Positions 49,201 through 57,775 of a stretch of 64,000 nt of DNA are shown here, one piece after another. This DNA is from Saprospiraceae bacterium (lineage in GTDB: Bacteria; Bacteroidota; Bacteroidia; Chitinophagales; Saprospiraceae): the NCBI GenBank assembly GCA_026993525.1, contig JALWSS010000092.1:1-64000 (forward strand), read 5' to 3'. Under the pieces are notes generated by a model that saw nothing but the letters and a program-made list of their open reading frames with translations, was not told where the DNA came from and ran no database searches. Position numbers and translations under genes: made by a program. Positions within the stretch are counted from its first letter, which is position 1. Every line of letters starts with the position of its first letter.

Positions 49201-51856
49201 TCGACAGGCCGCTGCCATGATGACCTTCAAAACGGGCAAGGAAAAATATGAAGTTGGCGAAGACATCGAGGTGACCGTGCCGGCCGGAGAATCGGGCAAG
49301 GTGCTCATCACCCTGGAAAAAGGCGACAAGGTGCTGCGCTCCATGTGGAAAGACGCCAAAAAGGGAGAAAACACCTACCGCTTTGAAGCCACCGAAGAAA
49401 TGACCCCCAACGTGTATGTGCATGTGAGCCTGGTGCAGCCCCACGGACAGGTACAAAACGACCTGCCCATGCGCATGTACGGCGTCCTTTCGGTAGAGGT
49501 GGAAGACCCGGAAACCGTTTTGGAACCACAGATCAGTATGGCCAAAGAGCTGAAACCCGAACAGGAGTTTACCGTGAAGGTGAGCGAGAAGAACGGAGAG
49601 CCCATGGCCTATACCATCGCCATCGTTGACGAGGGGCTTTTGGGACTGACCAATTTCAAAACGCCTGACCCACATGCGGCCTTTTACGCCCGCGAGGCCC
49701 TCAATGTGCACACCTGGGACCTCTACGATGAGGTGCTGGGCGCTTTCAACGGCAAGCTGGAAAGGGTGCTTTCCGTCGGTGGCGATGCTGACATCAGCGC
49801 ACCGCTGGAACGCAAAAACGCCAATCGCTTCAAGCCGGTGGTACTCCAGGCGGGTCCCTTTTACCTGAAGCGTGGCTCCAAAACGCACAAGTTCACCCTG
49901 CCCAACTACATCGGTTCCGTGCGGGTGATGGTGGTGGCCGCCAACCGCAACGGCGCCTATGGCAACGCCGAAATGACCGTACCCGTGCGCAAACCGCTCA
50001 TGGTGCTGGCCACCCTGCCCAGAACCCTCGCACCCGGCGATCAGTTCAACCTGCCGGTAACGGTCTTTGCCATGGACAAAAAAGTGAAAAACGTGACACT
50101 CGACTTGCGGGAGGACAGCGGCCTGTGCCAGATCGTCAATGGCAGCAGCAAAAACCTGCGCTTCAGCAACACGGGTGAGCAAATGGCCACTTTCAACATC
50201 CGGGTGCAGGAGGGCGTCGGCATAGCCCGCTTCCGGGTGGAAGCCAGCGGCGCCGGAGAAAAGGCTTTTGACGAAATAGAAATTGACGTCAGAAACCCGA
50301 ACCCCCACATCACAAAGGTCTATCCGGCGCTGATAGCTCCGGGACAAAGCTGGGCGCAGGATTTCGAGCCCCTGGGAATACGCGGCACCAACCAGGCCGT
50401 ACTGGAGGCGTCGGTCATTCCGCCGCTCAACCTGGGAGAGCGGATCAACTACCTGATACGCTATCCGCACGGCTGCATCGAGCAGACCACCTCATCGGCT
50501 TTTCCCCAGTTGTACGTCGGCAAGTTGATGAAGCTGACCAAAGACCAGCAACAGCGCATCCAGAACAACGTCACCGCCGCCATCAGCAAGCTGAAGAACT
50601 TCCAGGCGGGAAGCGGAGGTTTCGGCTACTGGCCGGGTGGCAATGAAGACAACTGGGCCACCTGTTACGCGGGTCATTTCATGCTGGAAGCAAAAAAGGC
50701 CGGATACAGCGTGCCAAAAAACATGATAGATCGCTTCGTGAAATACCAGAAAACAATGGCACGGCTCTGGACGCCCACCACCGTTGCCGGTGCCCGGTCG
50801 GATTACTCGCAGCGCACCCAGGCCTACCGTTTGTTTACCCTCGCCCTGGCGGGCAAAGCCGAAGAGAGCTCGATGAACCGGCTCCGGGCCTATCCCCGCC
50901 TCTCGCAGATGGCCAAATGGCGCCTGGCGGAGGCCTATGCCCTCACCGGCAAAAAGAAGATCAGCGAAGACCTGGTGAGGGGCGTGCCCGTGGCCGTGTC
51001 GCCGTACACGGAAATGAGTTACACCTACGGCTCCAACATCCGGGACGCAGCCATCATTCTCGAAGCACAGGTTTTGCTCGGCGACAAAATGGCCGCCGCC
51101 GAAAACGCTAAAGCCCTCGCTGAACATCTAAGCGAAAACAGGTGGTATTCCACCCAGACAACCGCCTATTCCCTCATCGCTCTGGCCCGCTACCTCGGCG
51201 ACTATGCGCCCGGCAGCGAGTTTTCCATCTCCTATGCCCTTGGCACCGGGGCCCGGGCCGATGCCGGCAGCAACGATCCCCTGATGCAAATCGAAATCCC
51301 GGTGGACGAAGGCAACAACCGCCGCGTAAACGTGACCAATACTTCCGAAACCCCGGTGTATGTCCAACTGATCCTGAGCGGCCAGCCCTCCACCCAAACA
51401 TTGGTGGAAGACGACGCCAGCCAATTGCGCATAGACGTCCGTTACACCACGGTCAATGGCCGGGACCTGGAGCCGTACAGCCTGCCGCAAGGCACCGATT
51501 TCATTGCCGAAGTGATGGTGTCGCATCCGGGCTCCAACATCCGCAATTACAATGAACTGGCGCTGGAACAACTGTTCCCTTCCGGCTGGGAAATTCTCAA
51601 TGCCCGGATGTTTCAGACCGCCGGGTTTTCCGATACCAGCACCCCGGAGTATGTGGACGTGCGGGACGACAGGGTTTACACCTATTTTGATTTGCGTCGC
51701 AATGAAAGAAAGGTGTTCCGCATACGCCTGAACGCCGCCTATATCGGACGGTATTACCTCCCGCCCACTACCTGCTCCGCCATGTACGACAACAATGTCT
51801 TCGCCCGCAAAGCGGGCAACTGGGTGCGGGTGACGGAGCCGGGAAAGCCGCTTTAG
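46214..51856 (+). CDS. Alpha-2-macroglobulin family lipoprotein
   Basis: MG2-like region GLKGFIYGERGVWRPGDEMFLNFIL; thioester-type YPHGCIEQTTSSAFPQLY; lipobox ILAPSCSD. Confidence 0.93.
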   Translation: MKSHSFPFLIRLLAVFFAIAILAPSCSDKPTYVKADEVPEEVVPYVHGFTSGVISFRDPVRVRFTGSAVSEDEVGQDASGILEFSPKAKGHAWWEDQATLRFDPDPEWKAGQGYIATVHLDEVYDNLPENAASFEFDFLVNEHKFLVDIFGLEIPEGENLAFVRGMLITDRGLASENVEKALQAYDNGQALEVAWDHHEDGTHQFVVQNVALRETAGKVELKWEGEPLNIRANGQAEVEVPALNDFSVLSVHLNESGQRALTVYFSKPLRSDQNLNGLVALQQAGQDNIYDLQSEIADNKLTVYPPSWLRGQFSVVLFPGIQSADGKELDRPTTWEVELKAPPPAVRLVGNGAILPGSDEGLLLPFEAVSLQAVEVEVFKIFDNNVMQFLQDATLGDISGSYELRRVGRVVSQQMVPLRGLDADADPYEWNRYALDLSKLFTADPNAIYQVRIGFRPSYSLYPCAGNEDEEQPLRTAAVSNSGGEINSIWDNYYGVQGYYDGFKWSHRENPCYPAYYNRENFAATNVMATNIGLTAKAGAPGQGGQVQMFVAAADLRTAKALGEVELEFYDYQKQLLASAKTDGDGLAEITLPKQPWFLVAKKENEVTVMRLGDGDALSLSRFNVNGTVVQKGLKGFIYGERGVWRPGDEMFLNFILDDPGESLPDNYPVAFELYDARGQMQYSTVVTTNVQNIYPIHVKTGPASPTGNWRAVVKAGGAVFEKTLKVETVKPNRLKLDLKFAGGKEVLSVQDEPVFVNLTVSWLHGAPGANLRAVVEAQLQPVETKFDNFGDFKFDDPARELYSEPVVIFDNQVNKDGKASFAARLYNKENLAPGKLVARISARAFERSGDFSIYNTRLDYHPYTGYAGVAIPENKWGEKRLDIGKEKAIRFAAVGSDGKPVSGRKLNIGLYKVKWRWWWERDRRSFSNFSSANHYNALEKTTVTTDSKGQAVWNAKVDAWGRYLVRVCDEETGHCSGDFFYAGYPWYDAGSNLLARQAAAMMTFKTGKEKYEVGEDIEVTVPAGESGKVLITLEKGDKVLRSMWKDAKKGENTYRFEATEEMTPNVYVHVSLVQPHGQVQNDLPMRMYGVLSVEVEDPETVLEPQISMAKELKPEQEFTVKVSEKNGEPMAYTIAIVDEGLLGLTNFKTPDPHAAFYAREALNVHTWDLYDEVLGAFNGKLERVLSVGGDADISAPLERKNANRFKPVVLQAGPFYLKRGSKTHKFTLPNYIGSVRVMVVAANRNGAYGNAEMTVPVRKPLMVLATLPRTLAPGDQFNLPVTVFAMDKKVKNVTLDLREDSGLCQIVNGSSKNLRFSNTGEQMATFNIRVQEGVGIARFRVEASGAGEKAFDEIEIDVRNPNPHITKVYPALIAPGQSWAQDFEPLGIRGTNQAVLEASVIPPLNLGERINYLIRYPHGCIEQTTSSAFPQLYVGKLMKLTKDQQQRIQNNVTAAISKLKNFQAGSGGFGYWPGGNEDNWATCYAGHFMLEAKKAGYSVPKNMIDRFVKYQKTMARLWTPTTVAGARSDYSQRTQAYRLFTLALAGKAEESSMNRLRAYPRLSQMAKWRLAEAYALTGKKKISEDLVRGVPVAVSPYTEMSYTYGSNIRDAAIILEAQVLLGDKMAAAENAKALAEHLSENRWYSTQTTAYSLIALARYLGDYAPGSEFSISYALGTGARADAGSNDPLMQIEIPVDEGNNRRVNVTNTSETPVYVQLILSGQPSTQTLVEDDASQLRIDVRYTTVNGRDLEPYSLPQGTDFIAEVMVSHPGSNIRNYNELALEQLFPSGWEILNARMFQTAGFSDTSTPEYVDVRDDRVYTYFDLRRNERKVFRIRLNAAYIGRYYLPPTTCSAMYDNNVFARKAGNWVRVTEPGKPL

Positions 51857-51985
51857 GATGGAGTAAAGCCAGAATGGATCAGGAGCAGAAACGTTTGGTG
51901 AATCGGATTCGAACGTTTCTGCTTCTTTTTTTGAACTTTGCAAAGTACTGACGAAAACTTTCACAAACCTTACGAACACAGCAAG

Positions 51986-53404
51986 ATGATGTACCGAGTT
52001 CTTATAGCCCTTGTCACAGCAAGTCTGGTGGCATGCACACCAAAAACAGGCGAGCAAACTACCCAAACGCCACTGCAGCAGCCAACCCAGCCCGAGGTGC
52101 CGGTGGTGGAAAACCCCTGCGCCACCTTTGCCGATGCACCCAACCCGGACCTGGCCCTGGAGAACTTCGTGCTGTACCGGGATTTTTTGAAAACCAAAGA
52201 CTGGGACCTGGCCTTCGATTACTGGAAGAAGGTGTACAAGGATGCTCCCGCTGCCGATGGCAAGCGAACCACCGTATTTACCGACGGGGTGAAATTCTAT
52301 GAGCATTACATGCAGCAGGACACCAGCAAAAAACAGGAGTACATCGAAAAGATCTTTGAGCTGTATGACAAGATGGAAGAGTGCTACCCCGATGGCGGGA
52401 TGGCAACCGGCATGAAGGCATTTGACTACTTTTTCAAATACCCTGAGCTGAAAACCAAAGAGGAATTGTACCAGCTCTTCAAAAAATCCATCGAGCAGGA
52501 TGGGGGAGAGCCCCGCTATTTTGTGATCAATCCCTTTACCTCTTTGCTGGTGGACCTCGTTTTAGACAATAAAATTCCGATTGATGAAGCCCAACAATAC
52601 GCCAGGCTGATCTTCAAATCCATTGACAAGGGACTTGCAGAATGCGAAGGCCAGGAGTGCGAAGGCTGGAAGGTGATCCAGGAATACGCACCTGCCAGGC
52701 TGGAGGCCCTGGAAAGTATTGAGGGATTCTACGACTGTAAGTACTATGCTGACAAATACTACCCGGAGTTCGAAGCAAACCCCACCGATTGTGAGACCAT
52801 CGTTCGCACCTATTCAAGGATGAAGTGGGGCGGTTGCGAAGATGCAGAGCAGCGCTTCGCCAACGTGAAAACTGCCTACATGCAGAACTGCTACCAGGCA
52901 CCCACCAGCCCCGTTGAGGCCTGCAACGACTTTCTTCGCAACGGCGAATACCGCAAGGCCGTCAACTGTTACGGGGAGTTGCTTCAGAACATGACCGACA
53001 ATGCACAGAAAGCACAGATCAACCTCGTCATTGCGAAGATATACTTTGCCTACCTGAAGAATTTCCCGAAGGCAAGACAATACGCCCGCAAGGCTGCTTC
53101 CCTGCGGCCGGGATGGGGTGAACCATACATTTTGATCGGCACCTTGTACGCTTCCAGCGGCCCGCTCTGTGGCCCCGGTCGCGGCTGGGACAGCCAGATT
53201 GTCGTATGGCCCGCCGTGGATATGTGGAACAAAGCCAAGCAGGTGGACCCCTCCGTGACCCGCGAAGCCAACCGGCTCATCGCCGAGTACTCACAATACA
53301 TGCCCACGAAGGAGGATATTTTCCAGCGCCTGTTAAAGGAAGGTGACACCTATTTCGTGCCCTGCTGGATACAGGAATCAACCATCATCCGGGCTGCTCC
53401 GTGA
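51986..53404 (+). CDS. TPR-like lipoprotein
   Basis: Lipobox SLVACTPKTG; helical tetratricopeptide-like sequence. Confidence 0.75.
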   Translation: MMYRVLIALVTASLVACTPKTGEQTTQTPLQQPTQPEVPVVENPCATFADAPNPDLALENFVLYRDFLKTKDWDLAFDYWKKVYKDAPAADGKRTTVFTDGVKFYEHYMQQDTSKKQEYIEKIFELYDKMEECYPDGGMATGMKAFDYFFKYPELKTKEELYQLFKKSIEQDGGEPRYFVINPFTSLLVDLVLDNKIPIDEAQQYARLIFKSIDKGLAECEGQECEGWKVIQEYAPARLEALESIEGFYDCKYYADKYYPEFEANPTDCETIVRTYSRMKWGGCEDAEQRFANVKTAYMQNCYQAPTSPVEACNDFLRNGEYRKAVNCYGELLQNMTDNAQKAQINLVIAKIYFAYLKNFPKARQYARKAASLRPGWGEPYILIGTLYASSGPLCGPGRGWDSQIVVWPAVDMWNKAKQVDPSVTREANRLIAEYSQYMPTKEDIFQRLLKEGDTYFVPCWIQESTIIRAAP

Positions 53405-53477
53405 GTGGCTCCCCGATGCCGATGCCGAATCCCGTCCCGAAATCCTTCGGGATCGGGATCGGCATCGGCACGGGGCA

Positions 53478-53622
53478 GGCTGTAGCTGGTAGCTGGTAGC
53501 TCGTGGCTCGTAGCTGGTAGCTCGTGGCTCGTAGCTCCCCGAGGGATCGGGGCAGGCTGGTGGCTCCCCGAGTACTCGGGGCAGGCTGTAGCTCGTAGCT
53601 CGTGGCTCGTAGCTCGTGGCAG
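53478..53622. repeat. Heptamer array (GTAGCTS/GTGGCTC)n with ccccga..tcgggg palindromes
   Basis: gtagctggtagctcgtggctcgtagc units. Confidence 0.88.
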
Positions 53623-53679
53623 GCTCTGCTAACCCTTCATCCCCGATGAACATCGGGGTCATAATCCCTGTCTGCCGCC
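53563..53679 (-). repeat. Long dispersed palindrome/heptamer module, right arm
   Basis: Reverse complement of 45862-45988 with unit-number differences. Confidence 0.85.
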
Positions 53680-53785
53680 CTGTCTGCTGCCAGGCAGGCA
53701 GCCCGCCTGGTCGTCGGACAGGGCAGGCTTCATAAACCACAGCGTTAAACAGCGTTATTACACAGCGTTGAGCAGAGTGTTCCTG

Positions 53786-53965
53786 CCAACCGTCAACTGC
53801 CAACTGATAACCGCCAACCGTCAACTGCCAACTGCCAACTGCCAACTGCCAACTGATAACCGCCAACCGCCAACTGATAACTGCCAACTGATAACCGCCA
53901 ACTGCCAACTGCCAACTGATAACTGATAACCGCCAACTGCCAACCGCTAACCGCCAACCGCTAAC
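53786..53965. repeat. Heptamer array (CAACTGC/CAACTGATAAC/CAACCGC)n
   Basis: ccaactgccaactgataaccgcc units. Confidence 0.88.
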
Positions 53966-53970
53966 CGTCC

Positions 53971-55470
53971 TCACATCCACTCGCGTCCGGAAGCTTCCAC
54001 CTTGTACAGCACCCAGTTGCTCAGTTGGGTGGCTTTTTCCTTCGGTAAATAAGGGATTCTGACGGAGCCGGCGGCGGTGTGCAGTTCGACGTGGGCGAGG
54101 TTTCGGCGGCGCAGGAACCAGTTCTCATGCAGGGTGATGCCCTGTACTTTGTACAGTTCGAGGAGGACCCCTCTTCGGGTAACCACGCCCCACTGAGCCC
54201 GAAGTGACTCCCGGCTGATCTGCCACTGCCAGTTTTTGTGGAAGCGGATGGCCAGCCACACCCCGATGGGCAACCACAGCAGCAGCAACCAGTGGCCCGG
54301 CATTGACCAGGACAGGTACAGCAGCACGGCCACCGGCCCTATGGCCTGCAACCAGATCTGCCGCCAGATGACCCTCCGGTGGATGCCGTGGGCAGTGTAT
54401 TCACGGTGATCTTCTTCCGGAAAGCAGATTCTTTGAACCACTGCCAGTTGATCCTGGTAGCAGCCCGGAACCGAAAAGGTGGTTTTGCGGCCCACGGCTA
54501 CGCTGGCTGCCTGTGGCAAACGGAGGTGGACCATTTTGAAATGGCGCCTCAGTGGATTGTCGGACCAGCGCAAAAACTGGATCTTCGGAAAGCTGGCCGA
54601 TACCTCCTGCCGGGTGAACAGTCCGCTCACCATCTTCAGCCCGTTCAGGGTTTTGAACACCCGGAGGTCGAAATAGCGCAACACCGTGTTGAGCAATGAG
54701 AGCAGGACCGACAGCAACAGAAAAAAGACCACTCCCCAGAGAAACAGGAAGGCGTAATGATCGTCAGCGGCCATGCCGGGCACCTTTTCCAATTCCTCTT
54801 CCAGTTTGATGTCCAGTGCGTTGGCCACATCGTCCATGAAACCGTATGCGAAGGCCATGATGATGCCGGCGGTGCGCAAGTGGTTCTGGCTGAGGCCGAT
54901 CTTCAGCAGGTCGGCCGGTTTGAGGTGGAAAAGCAGCAATTCTTCTGCCTTTTGTGTGGGTATTGTGGCTTTTTCGTTTTCCGTTGCGGGTGGCGTCTTT
55001 GCTTTGCTGTTGACTTGTTCCACATAGCTTCGCAATGCCTCTGCCTGTTCTTTGCGGATGGCCTGCAGGCTGAACTCCTTTCCGACCGAGCCGGCCGTGT
55101 CAATTTCAACGGCCACCACGTTCAGGGCCTGGTGCATAATGCCCTGCTTGAAGTTGATGGTCTGGATGCGGTCCAGTGGTACGTTGATCTTTGTTTTGCG
55201 AAGCACCCCCTTTTCCAGCACCAGTTCCCCATCCCGGATGTAGAAGTAAAAGTTGAACCAGGAGATCACCGAGATCAGTGCACCCAAAAGGGCCATTCCG
55301 ATGAAGAGCCAGGTAAAGCCGCCGAAAACCTGCTTTTTCGGGTTGAAGAAAATCACCAGGATCAGCACCCAAAGCTGCCGCACCAGGATGCGCAGTACAT
55401 TGCCCAGAATGAAAAGGATGGCCGCTGACGACTGTCGGGTGGGTTCCGGAAATGGTACTTGTTGGTGCAT
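53971..55470 (-). CDS. bPH2 (YdbS/YdbT-like) membrane protein
   Basis: Duplicated PH-like segments FYFYIRDGELVLEKGVLRKTKINVPLDRIQTINFKQG with TM pairs. Confidence 0.85.
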   Translation of the reverse strand: MHQQVPFPEPTRQSSAAILFILGNVLRILVRQLWVLILVIFFNPKKQVFGGFTWLFIGMALLGALISVISWFNFYFYIRDGELVLEKGVLRKTKINVPLDRIQTINFKQGIMHQALNVVAVEIDTAGSVGKEFSLQAIRKEQAEALRSYVEQVNSKAKTPPATENEKATIPTQKAEELLLFHLKPADLLKIGLSQNHLRTAGIIMAFAYGFMDDVANALDIKLEEELEKVPGMAADDHYAFLFLWGVVFFLLLSVLLSLLNTVLRYFDLRVFKTLNGLKMVSGLFTRQEVSASFPKIQFLRWSDNPLRRHFKMVHLRLPQAASVAVGRKTTFSVPGCYQDQLAVVQRICFPEEDHREYTAHGIHRRVIWRQIWLQAIGPVAVLLYLSWSMPGHWLLLLWLPIGVWLAIRFHKNWQWQISRESLRAQWGVVTRRGVLLELYKVQGITLHENWFLRRRNLAHVELHTAAGSVRIPYLPKEKATQLSNWVLYKVEASGREWM

Positions 55471-55598
55471 GAATTGGCTGGTTGCAGACGGACAAAGATA
55501 TTTGCCGGAGGCGTAAGTGTTCTTTCAGGGGAGGAAAATGTCCTGATTAATGGTTTCTTTCTCTTTCAGAATACCCAACATTGCGAAGCGAAGAAATT

Positions 55599-56531
55599 AT
55601 GCTCATCAACAAAAGCGAAATAGAACCGGGAAGCCAGGAGGTGATCCGGCTGCTGGTGGGGCGCCTGCCCTCGGATACCCGTATTTACCTGAATGTGCAC
55701 GTTTACCGCAGCGCAAAGCCCGGCCCGGTGGTGGGACTGCTGGCCGGTGTTCACGGTGATGAGATCAACAGCGTTGAAATCTTGCGGAGGGTCATTTCCG
55801 GCGGCATGCTGGAAAAACTGGAGCGGGGCAGCGTGCTCGTCATTCCGGTGCTCAACGTATATGGGTTCAACAATTATTCACGGGACGTGCCTGACGGCAA
55901 AGACGTGAACCGCAGTTTTCCCGGTTCTGCCAAAGGCTCTCTGGCCTCCCGGGTGGCCCGGTTGTTCACCAGACACATCCTGCCGCACATTGACTTTGCC
56001 ATTGATTTTCACACGGGCGGCAATTCCAATTACAACTATCCGCAGATACGGTACACGGCCGGTCACGGTGCCAGCCGGACCCTGGCAGAGCAATTTGCTG
56101 CGCCCTTCCTCATTGCGGCCCGCCCCATTGCCCATTCGCTTCGCAAAACGGCGTTGGCAGCCGGCAAGCCCGTCATCGTTTTCGAGGGCGGAGAAAACCT
56201 CCGTTACGACGGCCTTTCGATAGAGCAGGGGATGGCCGGAATCCGGCGGGTATTGCACGCCCATGCGATGCTTGACAACGCTCCGCCGCCAACCCACACA
56301 CCGGTTCACCTGAGCAAAACCACCTGGGTGCGGGCCTCACGCCCCGGCATGTTTCGCTGGACCAAACCCTCCGGCCAGCCCGTCAGAAAAGGCGAACCCC
56401 TGGGCCTCATCAACGACCCCTTCGGTGAAAGTGAGTACCCCGTCGTTGCCTCCAGAGACGGATACCTCATCGGCCACAACAACGCCACCATCGCCGGCCA
56501 GGGCGATGCGCTGTTTCACATCGGAGCATGA
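55599..56531 (+). CDS. Succinylglutamate desuccinylase/aspartoacylase family protein
   Basis: GLLAGVHGDEINSVEILRR; DVNRSFPGS; DFHTGG. Confidence 0.9.
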   Translation: MLINKSEIEPGSQEVIRLLVGRLPSDTRIYLNVHVYRSAKPGPVVGLLAGVHGDEINSVEILRRVISGGMLEKLERGSVLVIPVLNVYGFNNYSRDVPDGKDVNRSFPGSAKGSLASRVARLFTRHILPHIDFAIDFHTGGNSNYNYPQIRYTAGHGASRTLAEQFAAPFLIAARPIAHSLRKTALAAGKPVIVFEGGENLRYDGLSIEQGMAGIRRVLHAHAMLDNAPPPTHTPVHLSKTTWVRASRPGMFRWTKPSGQPVRKGEPLGLINDPFGESEYPVVASRDGYLIGHNNATIAGQGDALFHIGA

Positions 56532-56582
56532 CGGGTGCAAACCCGAGCAAGTGAATCCGAAACCGGCAAGTTCAAAAAAAAC

Positions 56583-57692
56583 TCAGAGGCTCCAGCCGAG
56601 TTTTTTCCGCACGTTTTCCGGAACGGCATCTTTGTGTACCATGATGGAAACCGTTTTCAGCCGGAAGTAGGGCTCCGACATGTAGAGGTAGCCTTCGTAA
56701 GGGCTGATCTCCCCCCATGAATTTTTGATGTAGAAATAGCGGGTGCCGTTTTGGTCTTTTGCCACGCCGGTGATGTGCATGAGGTGGTCGTCGGTGGTGG
56801 AGAAAGATTCAAAGGTTTGCTGTCGAAGTTCCTGTGTGGCGCTTACCTCTTCTGCGGGTTTTTCCCACACTTCGTCTCCCCGGTCAGTGGCCGGCAGCAC
56901 GGCAATGCCTTTACGGGCAGAGAAGGTTTTTTCACTCACGTCGCCGTCCCAGGCCACGGAATAACCATTTTCAACGGCGTTTTCGGTGATGGCCACCAGG
57001 TCTTCGACGGGAACGTTGATGAAGCTGCCGTTGCTCCAGTTGTCCGGTATTTCCAGCACGAAGCTGCTGTAAAAGGGGTGGTGGGTATAGGAGGTAAAAG
57101 AAACGTAGTCTTCAGGATGGATGCCCAGTGAGTTGGCAAAGGACTGCGCGGTGTATTTTTTGCCTTTGTACTCAAAGCTTTTCGGAACGGCGCCCATGTA
57201 GGCATCCAGAACGGCCCGGTAGGCATTCATCCACTTCTCCGATGCCTTTTTGCTTTTCAGTGCAGTTTCCACAATGGCTTTGAGCATGGCCTCCATTTCG
57301 CTGTGGTCGTAGTGGGTTTCGCCCGGCAGCAGGCCGCTGTACACTTCCTGTGGCACGGCACCGGCAGCGGCAAAGGCGTTGATTACATCGTGCGCCAGCC
57401 CCCCCTGGCCGAACTGGGCTTTGCCCTGGCGCAGGTAGTAGTTGAGGGCTTTGTCTTCGTAATTTTTGCGCACGAAGTACATCTCCGAGAGGTCAATGTC
57501 TCTTTTGCCCATTCTGATCAGTTCCGCTTCCAGAAAGGAAGAGGTGGCAAAACTCCAGCAGGTGCCCGTGCGGTCCTGGCTGGTCACCGGGGTGCAATGG
57601 CAGTCACTGATCATGGTGAATTGGTATTGCCCGAAGGCGAAGGAAATGCTGAAAATCAGGAAAAGGGTGAAGAAAGCTTTTTTCATGTCCAT
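56583..57692 (-). CDS. C1 family (papain/PepC-like) cysteine peptidase
   Basis: TSQDRTGTCWSFATSSFLEAEL; HLMHITGVAKDQNG; KNSWGE. Confidence 0.9.
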   Translation of the reverse strand: MDMKKAFFTLFLIFSISFAFGQYQFTMISDCHCTPVTSQDRTGTCWSFATSSFLEAELIRMGKRDIDLSEMYFVRKNYEDKALNYYLRQGKAQFGQGGLAHDVINAFAAAGAVPQEVYSGLLPGETHYDHSEMEAMLKAIVETALKSKKASEKWMNAYRAVLDAYMGAVPKSFEYKGKKYTAQSFANSLGIHPEDYVSFTSYTHHPFYSSFVLEIPDNWSNGSFINVPVEDLVAITENAVENGYSVAWDGDVSEKTFSARKGIAVLPATDRGDEVWEKPAEEVSATQELRQQTFESFSTTDDHLMHITGVAKDQNGTRYFYIKNSWGEISPYEGYLYMSEPYFRLKTVSIMVHKDAVPENVRKKLGWSL

Positions 57693-57775
57693 TATTTTTT
57701 ACTCATTTGTTTCCGGAACAGCCACAGGTACCCTGTGTTCGCTGAATCCGCAAAGTGCAAGTTTACTGAAATAAC

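Noticed and set aside
47465-50470. 1001-aa antisense ORF
   Set aside because: Lies wholly inside the alpha-2-macroglobulin gene on the opposite strand; high-GC third positions suppress stops, and the sequence is His/Val-rich with no domain.
53378-53980. 200-aa ORF of SWQLAVGSWQL repeats
   Set aside because: Translation of heptamer arrays in a spacer.
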